A stretch of 54,447 bases of DNA, taken from the NCBI RefSeq assembly GCF_048892425.1, contig NZ_JBLZHU010000014.1, positions 1 to 54,447 of the forward strand. The letters run 5' to 3'. Origin of the DNA: Pacificispira sp002696645. Its GTDB lineage: Bacteria > Pseudomonadota > Alphaproteobacteria > UBA8366 > Aestuariispiraceae. This document shows positions 48,580 through 54,447 of the stretch, piece by piece. The position numbers and the translations under genes are program-made. The stretch's first letter is position 1, and the number at the start of each line of letters is the position of its first letter. The notes below the pieces were generated by a model. The model did no database searches. It had not been told where the DNA came from and worked only from the letters and a program-made list of their open reading frames with translations.

Positions 48580-50052
48580 ATGAAGTTTCCCATTCAAGAT
48601 ACCTATCAATTGTATATTGGTGGCGACTGGCAAACGTCTGCCTCCGGTGAAACGCGCGAGATACTCAGCCCACTTACAGGGGAAAAGATCTGTCGCGTCA
48701 GCGAGGCGAACGAATTCGATGTCTCCGCCGCTGTGATGTCCGGAAAGGCGGCCTGGCCAAATTGGTTCATGAGCGGCCCTCGCAAGCGGCAGGCTGCGCT
48801 GATGCAGGCTGCTGACCGTATCCTTGAGGAAGCGGAGCGTTTCGCTTGGCTTGAGACGCAGAACACGGGCAAGCCCTGGCGTGAGAGCTTGGCAAATGTG
48901 CGAACGGCCGTCGACCGTCTTCGTTACTACGCAGGGGCAATCCGTGTCTTAGAGGGCAATCTGCAGCAGGTTTCCAGCGATGTGTTGAGCATGAACATGC
49001 GCGAACCGCTCGGCGTCATCGGCATTATCGGCGCTTGGAATTTTCCGCTCAACATGTTCCTCGGCAAGATCGCGCCGGCCCTCGCGGCGGGAAACGCCGT
49101 CGTCTACAAACCCGCCGAACATACGCCGCTGTCCACGCTGGAACTGGCGCGATTGCTGGGCGAGGTGTTGCCGGCTGGTCTGGTAAATGTTGTTACCGGG
49201 CCGGGAAGAACGACAGGTGACGCGCTTGTTAACCACCCGGACATTCGTAAGATCACGATTACAGGCTCGGTCGAAACAGGCCGCCGGGTGATGGCTGCAG
49301 CGGCAACGTCCACCAAGCAGGTCACGCTTGAACTCGGCGGCAAGAATGCGCAGATCGTCTTCCCCGATGCCGATTTGGACAATGCAGCGCAGGGAGTCCT
49401 GCTTGGCGCGTTCCTCAATCAGGGGCAGGTTTGCACCTCCGGGTCGAGAATCTTCGTCCACCGCTCGGTTAAGGACGCTCTGTTGAAGAAAGTATTGGAG
49501 CTTGTTCCGATGCTGCGCTGCGGCGATCCATACGAAAAAACCACCAATGTGGGCTGCATCGTGTACCGCGAACATCTGGACCGCATCCTCGCTGCTATTG
49601 AAAAGGGGCGTCTTGAAGGGACGGAAGTTTTGACGGGCGGAGCGGTGCAGGACATATCGGGCTATCCGAACGGCCTGTTCGTTCAGCCGACCCTTTTCGG
49701 GGAAACTGATAACGCTTCGACCCTCGCCACACGCGAAATCTTCGGTCCGGTTGCCACAACCCATGTGTGGGACGAGGAGGAAGAAATGCTCGGCCTCGTC
49801 AATCATCTTGACTACGGCCTCGCGGCCGGTATCTGGACCGAGAATCTCGGAACAGCACACCGGACGGCGCAGGCGGTGGAGGCGGGCCGGGTTTGGGTGA
49901 ACTGCTACAATCTATTCCCCTCCGGTGCCGCATTTGGCGGGACAAAGGCCAGCGGATTCGGACGCGAGGATTCTTTCGAAACCCTACTCGCCTTTACCCA
50001 GGTGAAGAACGTGATCATCGACAACAGTAGGAAGCACCGCACTTTCTATTAA
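48580..50052 (+). CDS. NAD(P)-dependent aldehyde dehydrogenase
   Basis: The 490-residue enzyme has the coenzyme segment IGAWNFPLNMFLGKIAPALA, KPAEHTPLSTLELARLLGE, the general base Glu251 in VTLELGGKNAQIVFPDADL, the nucleophile Cys285 in NQGQVCTSGSRIFV, and the end ASGFGREDSFETLLAF. Overall it resembles betaine/semialdehyde dehydrogenases. In the paa and box routes an aldehyde dehydrogenase oxidises the semialdehyde-CoA from ring opening (PaaZ N-domain, BoxD), and this enzyme may take that role. ATG at 48580 follows AGGGG. Confidence 0.9.
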   Translation: MKFPIQDTYQLYIGGDWQTSASGETREILSPLTGEKICRVSEANEFDVSAAVMSGKAAWPNWFMSGPRKRQAALMQAADRILEEAERFAWLETQNTGKPWRESLANVRTAVDRLRYYAGAIRVLEGNLQQVSSDVLSMNMREPLGVIGIIGAWNFPLNMFLGKIAPALAAGNAVVYKPAEHTPLSTLELARLLGEVLPAGLVNVVTGPGRTTGDALVNHPDIRKITITGSVETGRRVMAAAATSTKQVTLELGGKNAQIVFPDADLDNAAQGVLLGAFLNQGQVCTSGSRIFVHRSVKDALLKKVLELVPMLRCGDPYEKTTNVGCIVYREHLDRILAAIEKGRLEGTEVLTGGAVQDISGYPNGLFVQPTLFGETDNASTLATREIFGPVATTHVWDEEEEMLGLVNHLDYGLAAGIWTENLGTAHRTAQAVEAGRVWVNCYNLFPSGAAFGGTKASGFGREDSFETLLAFTQVKNVIIDNSRKHRTFY

Positions 50053-50082
50053 CCAAATTGTACTGAAAGAAGGAGACGTATC

Positions 50083-50844
50083 ATGCAAAATCAAGTTTTT
50101 GGAGAAGCCGGTATTGGTAATGTGACTCTGGACAACTTTCTATCCCAGGATCAAGAATTTCAGGAATTGCAACTCAACTTGATTGCGATCCATGTGGTCA
50201 GCGAGGAAGTCGGCGCGGACAAGTTTGAGGAAAGCATCCTCCGTGCGCCGGATCCAAACAACAAAATGCGCATGGCAAAAACGGTGATGGAGGAATACGG
50301 CCATCACATCCGCTATCGCGAACTTCTCGACGAACTAGGTTTGGATTGGCGCGAAGTATGCGCGGAAAAAGCACACCTTACTACCTTCGATACGTCGATC
50401 GATACTTGGGCAGATCAGATGGCCTTCTTGGCACTGGTCGACCGGGCTGCCGCGCATCAGTTTCGACACTTCATTAAATCCCCGTATCAGCCATTCCGAG
50501 AAGCCAGTCAAAAAACCTTGAATGAGGAATACGGCCATGTCGGTTTCGGTATGGACGGAATAAAGGAGTTTCTGACCAGGGGCGAAGAGGGGGCCAAGAT
50601 TGTCCGGCACACAGTATGGAAATGGCTGCCGGTTGCTATTGCCTCTTTTGGTTCGGATCAGTCGGCGACCAACGACCGTTTGCGTTACTGGGGTATCAAA
50701 ACCCAGACAAACCGAGAAATGAAGCAGGCCTATTATGATCAAGTACGGGCTTTTATAACCAAAGACTGGGGCACAGACATCCCGGATTCCTTCGACGCTT
50801 TCCTGGAGGCCGCCGATAACCGCCAGGAAACGGCGGCGGCCTAA
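50083..50844 (+). CDS. Stand-alone PaaA-like diiron oxygenase
   Basis: Ferritin-fold protein of 253 residues related to PaaA, the catalytic subunit of phenylacetyl-CoA epoxidase. Candidate iron ligands are in order: VVSEEVGADKF (E41/E42), VMEEYGHHIRYRELL (E70/E71, H74), LALVDRAAAHQF (D120, as in PaaA LVDGAA) and TLNEEYGHVGFG (E148/E149, H152). The end WLPVAIASFGSDQSATNDRL and WGIKTQTNREMKQAYYDQVR follows PaaA. It is shorter than PaaA (~310) and no PaaB, PaaC or PaaD gene is present, so the oxygenase must work without the structural subunit or use another partner. GAAGGAG precedes the ATG; the reductase follows 17 bases later. Confidence 0.8.
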   Translation: MQNQVFGEAGIGNVTLDNFLSQDQEFQELQLNLIAIHVVSEEVGADKFEESILRAPDPNNKMRMAKTVMEEYGHHIRYRELLDELGLDWREVCAEKAHLTTFDTSIDTWADQMAFLALVDRAAAHQFRHFIKSPYQPFREASQKTLNEEYGHVGFGMDGIKEFLTRGEEGAKIVRHTVWKWLPVAIASFGSDQSATNDRLRYWGIKTQTNREMKQAYYDQVRAFITKDWGTDIPDSFDAFLEAADNRQETAAA

Positions 50845-50861
50845 ACAGGGGGTATCAGATT

Positions 50862-51878
50862 GTGAGCGCATTCTCCGTTTCTTTCATGGGAAGCGATGTC
50901 GTCGCTTCCTGCGACGCCAGCACCACTATTCTTGATGCGTGCATCTCAACTGGCGCGCCTGTGCCTTACAACTGCCGCTCAGGTGAATGCGGAGAATGTC
51001 GGGCCCGGCTGATGTCGGGTTCAATCGAGGAAATCCCAGGCGCCGATCCGGCCATATTCAACGATGTGGATCGGCAACAGGGCGACATCCTGACCTGCAT
51101 GTGTTTCCCGCGCTCGAACTTGGAACTCGACGTGCCACTGAAAAGCAATAAGAACGTCGCGGCCATCGAAACCATTAATACCTTAGTTGAGGGGATAACT
51201 TGGCACGGTCGCGAAATTCTGGAGGTGGCGGTATTGCCGCCGTCTCCAATTTCATTTCAGCCAGGCCAATACTTTGACTGGACGATCCGAACCAATGGAG
51301 TGAAGCGGTCTTTTTCGGCAGCTAGCGCGCCAGACAGCGAGATGCTTTGGTTTCATATTCGGCTTCATCCAGATGGCATCGCTAGCAATTTTGTCAGCGA
51401 TGTTCTTCGGGTTGGCGATTTCTTGGAGATTACCGGTCCATTCGGCCATTTTAAGATAAGCGACAATGCGCACAGACCGGCCATCTTCGTGGCTGGAGGA
51501 ACTGGTTTCGCGCCCATCCGCTCCATCTTGGATGCCGCAGTCAGTCGAAAAGACACCCGCCCCGTCCGATTGTTCTATGGTGCCCGTACTTCGGATTCGC
51601 TTTATTGCACCGACGACGCGGACCGTTGGCGGTCGACACTTCCGGATTTCAAGTTCTTTCCGGCTCTATCGGACGAGCCGATCGAAACTGGTGTTGACGC
51701 CTTTCGGGGCAATGTAACGGACCTACTCGACAGCGAACTCGGTAGCGAGGTGTTCGGAGCCGAGGCTTATCTCTGTGGACCTCCGCCGATGATCGACGCC
51801 GCGATCGACGTTCTGCTCACCAAAGGGATAGAAAAAGAAGATATATTTTATGATAAATTCCTGCCCGCAAAACGCTGA
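50862..51878 (+). CDS. Ferredoxin-NAD(P)H reductase with N-terminal 2Fe-2S domain
   Basis: Electron donor for the adjacent oxygenase. The 338-residue protein has a plant-type ferredoxin domain first (C38, C43, C46 in PYNCRSGECGECRARL and C79 in LTCMC), then the FAD domain (RSFSAASAPD) and the NAD domain (AIFVAGGTGFAPIRSILDAA, and CGPPPMIDAAI). PaaE has the opposite order (reductase first, ferredoxin last), so this protein is of the phenol-hydroxylase/toluene-monooxygenase reductase type. It starts with GTG after CAGGGGG. Its 3' end overlaps the hydrolase by 29 bases. Confidence 0.9.
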   Translation: MSAFSVSFMGSDVVASCDASTTILDACISTGAPVPYNCRSGECGECRARLMSGSIEEIPGADPAIFNDVDRQQGDILTCMCFPRSNLELDVPLKSNKNVAAIETINTLVEGITWHGREILEVAVLPPSPISFQPGQYFDWTIRTNGVKRSFSAASAPDSEMLWFHIRLHPDGIASNFVSDVLRVGDFLEITGPFGHFKISDNAHRPAIFVAGGTGFAPIRSILDAAVSRKDTRPVRLFYGARTSDSLYCTDDADRWRSTLPDFKFFPALSDEPIETGVDAFRGNVTDLLDSELGSEVFGAEAYLCGPPPMIDAAIDVLLTKGIEKEDIFYDKFLPAKR

Positions 51879-52821
51879 TCCCCAGGACGACCTTCGCTCG
51901 AAAAGCGTTGTACCGCCTTCAGCGGTGCATAAGGCAGTGATGTCTGATGGAGCGGTAATCTGGCTGCGGAGGTACGGCAATCCCGCTGGACCGCGACTTG
52001 TAATGTCTCATGGAAACGGCTTGGCGATTGAGGCGTATGTCTTATTCTGGCGCCAGTTCCTGAACAGTTACGATGTTGTGTTGTTCGACATGCGCAATCA
52101 CGGCCAAAACCCGCTGCACGAAGCAGCTGGTCATCGATGGAATCGTTTTGTGATCGACATGGAGGAGATCCTGGACGCTATCGACGAGCAATTTGGCGGC
52201 AAGCCAGTTGTGGGAGTATTTCACTCGCTGTCGGCCGTGACCGCCGTGAAACATGCGGACCATTATCGGGGACGATGGGAAGGCCTGATCCTATTCGACC
52301 CGCCGATCTATCCGCGCCACGGTCATCCGCTACAGCCGGTCGAAGACGCGCATATGCACGATATGGTCCGGCGCGCCAGCCGGCGGCCGTCGCGCTATGA
52401 CAATCCAGCACTTCTGGCCCAGCAGTTTAAGCGGCGACCGGAATTCCAGGGCTGGGTACCAGGTGCGGCCGAACAGTTGGCCGAGGCAACGCTACGAAGG
52501 AATACACAGACCGGTTCCTGGGAGCTTTGTTGCCCGCGTGAGTTCGAAGCCTATATTTATCAAACGAATAATGATCTATCAGTTTGGACTGCGCTCTGTC
52601 GGCCACTAAAGGAAACCCCAATAACTATCATCGGTGCCGATCCTGAAATGGAAAATCAACTGCCGTCAGCCAGTATCTGCCGGGCCGTGGCTGAAGAAGC
52701 ATGCTTACCCTATTGTAGTATCCCCAGGACAACACATTTCCTTCAATTTGAACAACCCGAGTTGTGTTACAAAGCTACTATTGAGGCTTTGGCAGAGGAA
52801 ACTCGATTGAGGTGTGGTTAG
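51850..52821 (+). CDS. Alpha/beta-hydrolase
   Basis: A 323-residue serine hydrolase: oxyanion HGNG (54-57), FDMRNHGQNPL, the nucleophile elbow GVFHSLSAV (Ser126; the His before Ser is unusual), and a final His in RTTHFLQFEQPELC. In ring-cleavage clusters such enzymes open lactones or release CoA from dead-end thioesters; either fits here. The start at 51850 lies within the reductase gene; a shorter start at 51940 (MSDGAV) cannot be excluded. It closes the rightward operon. Family firm, substrate unknown. Confidence 0.85.
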   Translation: MINSCPQNADPQDDLRSKSVVPPSAVHKAVMSDGAVIWLRRYGNPAGPRLVMSHGNGLAIEAYVLFWRQFLNSYDVVLFDMRNHGQNPLHEAAGHRWNRFVIDMEEILDAIDEQFGGKPVVGVFHSLSAVTAVKHADHYRGRWEGLILFDPPIYPRHGHPLQPVEDAHMHDMVRRASRRPSRYDNPALLAQQFKRRPEFQGWVPGAAEQLAEATLRRNTQTGSWELCCPREFEAYIYQTNNDLSVWTALCRPLKETPITIIGADPEMENQLPSASICRAVAEEACLPYCSIPRTTHFLQFEQPELCYKATIEALAEETRLRCG

Positions 52822-53123
52822 GATGGCGATGTTACGTTAGCCGGTGAGTTGTGGTGCTGATTTGAGATGCACAGATCAATCTATCGCCGCCACTGTTTCC
52901 ACCCTTCAATCATCCAGATCGCCGTTCGGCTGACCAAGTCACAGAAGTTATTAGCGACTTTTTCTTCCGTCTTAACCGTACACTCCATTTGTTCGGCCTT
53001 CTCAGCCACCTAAACAACAATATAATCCCGCGCAGCGTCCGACGTCTTGGCCTCACAATACTCCAGTGTATTGGGTCGGTGGGCAAAATGACGGATCATG
53101 CCAAGAGGATCGTCCGTAAGCGC
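52822..53123. other. Gene-free stretch with possible IS6 scrap
   Basis: No intact gene. A frame from 52866 reads MHRSIYRRHCFHPSIIQIAV, which resembles the N-terminus of IS6-type transposases (YxRHRFPPEIIxHAVWL) before it loses similarity at about 52935. The rest has no recognisable content up to the IS630 left end. Confidence 0.35.
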
Positions 53124-54193
53124 TAGAGCGTGATGATTTTAGACGGAATCGGAATTAGGGGATTCCCTATATCTGCGAATAGTGATTCACCATGGATGCT
53201 GGGAAAGGAGGCCAGTATCCATGACGCGACCCTATTCGATGGATCTTCGTGAGCGTGTTGTTTCGGCAGTTGAGGATGAAGGGCAGTCCCGTCGCCAGGC
53301 GGCGTTTCGGTTCGGCGTTGGCGTTAGCACGGTGGTCAAATGGCTGCGACGCTATCGTGACACCGGGAGCGTTGCGCCGGATCGGATCGGCGGCTACAAG
53401 CCTTCGAAGATTGTCGGCGCGCACCGGGACTGGTTGATCGTGCGCTGCCATACACGGACGACTTCACCCTGCGCGGGCTGGTGGACGAACTGGCCGCGAA
53501 CGGGGGCTCGATGTCGATTACCGGTCGGTCTGGGCGTTTGTCCATGCGCAGGAGCTCACGCATAAAAAAAGACGCAGGTCGCCAGCGAGCGTGACCGCCC
53601 GGACGTCGCCCGACAGCGGGCGCGATGGATAAGCCGTCAGGGCAGCATCGATCCGGCTCGGCTGGTCTTCATCGACGAGACATGGACCAAGACCAACATG
53701 GCACCGCTGCGGGGTTGGGCACCGCGCGGCGAGCGGCTTGAGGGCAAGGCACCGCACGGACATTGGCGGACCATGACTTTCCTGGCTGCCCTTCGCCAGG
53801 ATGGGGTTACGGCACCCTGGCTCATCGACGGGCCGATCAATGGTGAGCGCTTCCGGATTCTATGTCGAGCGCGTTCTCGTTCCGACCCTGCGGCCAGGCG
53901 ACATCGTTATCATGGACAATCTGGGCTCCCACAAGAGCAAGGCGGTCCGTCAGGCCATCCGCGCCGTCGGCGCAAGGCTCCTGTTCCTGCCCAAATACTC
54001 ACCCGACCTGAACCCCATTCCCATTGAGCAGCTTTTCTCCAAACTCAAACACTGGCTCAGAAAAGCCAGGAAACGGTCCACCGACGATCTATGCAACGCG
54101 CTGGGAGACATCCTCAACTCAATCGCCCCATCAGAATGCCGCAATTACATCGTAAACGCCGGATATGAACCCGTCTAATATCATCATGCTCTA
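53124..54193 (+). mobile_element. IS630-family insertion sequence, degenerate
   Basis: Imperfect 21-base terminal repeats: left TAGAGCGTGATGATTTTAGA (53124-53144) and right, read inverted, TAGAGCATGATGATATTAGA (54193-54173), about two mismatches. Each end borders on TA, the target used by IS630 elements. Total length ~1070 bases is normal for the family. The transposase inside is broken in several places, so the element can move only with help. Confidence 0.85.
53221..54178 (+). pseudogene. IS630-family transposase with multiple frameshifts
   Basis: Blocks in different frames add up to a full transposase: TRPYSMDLRERVVSAVEDEG, helix-turn-helix and GSVAPDRIGGYKPSK; then TDDFTLRGLVDELAA; then YRSVWAFVHAQELTHKK; then LVFIDETWTKTNMAPLRGWA and WLIDGPINGERF; then a final frame with GDIVIMDNLGSHKSKAV and NPIPIEQLFSKLKHWLRKAR. 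All three acidic residues (DET, MDN, E in IEQ) exist, but at least four frame changes separate them. It shares the SMDLRERVV start with the deleted copy at 19879. Confidence 0.85.
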
Positions 54194-54270
54194 ATTCTAA
54201 AGCGTCGAAACCCAATACCTGCAGCTTCATTTGTCAGAGCAAAAACCGAATGAATCAGTTCGAACAAGTC

Positions 54271-54447
54271 TTAGGACAGCGCCTCGTAGTATTTTCCGAT
54301 GGCCGAAGAAAGATCAGTGCTGGCACTGAAACCGAGATCGTGTTGTGCCCGCTCTGGACTTAGAATACCTGAATAGTTGACACTCGATCCGAGATAATTC
54401 AGCCCGTCACCAATAGAGATTTCAGCGTTCGGATAATATTGCCGAAC
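54271..54447 (-). CDS. NAD-dependent epimerase/dehydratase, 3' end only
   Basis: The frame enters from the right edge and stops at 54271, giving 58 residues: RQYYPNAEISIGDGLNYLGS, VNYSGILSPERAQHDLGFSA and SSAIGKYYEALS. The pattern (yP-a-i-iG-G, D/S-s-eRA-ndLGf-p, l--gi--Yy) is that of the C-terminus of extended SDR sugar epimerases/reductases. The active site lies outside the window, so substrate and integrity are unknown. Confidence 0.6.
   Translation of the reverse strand, partial: VRQYYPNAEISIGDGLNYLGSSVNYSGILSPERAQHDLGFSASTDLSSAIGKYYEALS

Noticed and set aside
48949..49860. A 303-codon leftward frame inside the aldehyde dehydrogenase gene
   Set aside because: The sense strand carries a complete ALDH with catalytic Glu and Cys; the antisense frame is a GC-bias shadow.

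Overview
The window looks like an accessory region of an alphaproteobacterial replicon (chromosomal island or large plasmid). Evidence: high-GC codon use in most genes, a 3' fragment of a tRNA-Met(CAT) gene of alphaproteobacterial type, alphaproteobacterial-type mercury and metal genes, and at least six decayed or nested insertion sequences (IS5, IS3, IS6, IS110 and two IS630 copies). No rRNA, CRISPR array or replication initiator was found. The genus cannot be fixed from the sequence.

Layout. (1) 0.5-5.6 kb: a leftward metal and periplasmic-thiol operon (CDF exporter, DsbB, DsbA, SCO1, PCu(A)C, LspA, SCO1, frameshifted DedA), facing a CadR/PbrR-type MerR regulator across a 19-bp-spacer promoter. 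(2) 5.8-7.8 kb: a truncated tRNA-Met 3' half next to a P4-type tyrosine integrase and a small gene, both enclosed by a perfect 57-bp inverted repeat. (3) 7.9-9.8 kb: an AT-rich membrane-protein gene, IS5 scraps and an AT-rich tract with 18-bp direct repeats. (4) 9.8-13.4 kb: a compact mobilisation-like module (HTH protein, MobC-like protein, very small relaxase-like protein, small proteins, P-loop ATPase, membrane protein). (5) 13.6-15.1 kb: an AbiEi/AbiEii toxin-antitoxin pair. (6) 15.3-19.8 kb: DUF302 and DUF3179 proteins, a cytochrome P460-like protein with a repetitive NPC cysteine region, and a histidine kinase. (7) 19.8-21.5 kb: an IS graveyard. (8) 21.5-31.8 kb: a broken P1B ATPase with companion genes, a CcdA-like protein, a MerR-HMA fusion, merTPFA with divergent merR, a YnfA-like protein, a multicopper oxidase interrupted by a stop codon, and a ZIP transporter. 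(9) 31.9-39.0 kb: ZntA/CadA-type ATPase with divergent MerR regulator and a DMT exporter with a His-rich tail, then a CcdA/DsbA/DUF411/SCO-remnant copper-thiol cluster. (10) 39.3-52.8 kb: an apparently intact catabolic cluster: TetR regulator, LIV-type ABC transporter, benzoate-CoA-ligase-like enzyme, and divergently two MaoC-fold proteins, SCP2-type thiolase, aldehyde dehydrogenase, a stand-alone PaaA-like diiron oxygenase, a ferredoxin-type reductase and an alpha/beta hydrolase. (11) 52.8-54.4 kb: an IS6 scrap, a degenerate IS630 element with both ends, and the 3' end of an epimerase-like gene.

How the genes work together. Four MerR-family regulators each have, or face, a promoter with the stretched 19-20 bp spacer of this family. 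They probably sense Cd/Pb/Zn (two) and Hg or a related thiophilic metal (two). The Dsb, SCO, PCu(A)C, DUF411 and oxidase genes handle periplasmic thiols and copper. The catabolic cluster fits uptake of an aromatic or cyclic acid, CoA activation, oxygenation of the CoA ester by a Paa-like oxygenase, aldehyde oxidation, hydration and thiolysis. Both divergent promoters there carry the same TTAC-N6-GTAA palindrome, a good candidate operator for the cluster's TetR protein. This cluster is the best candidate for an undescribed system: its enzymes combine features of the box and paa routes but match neither.
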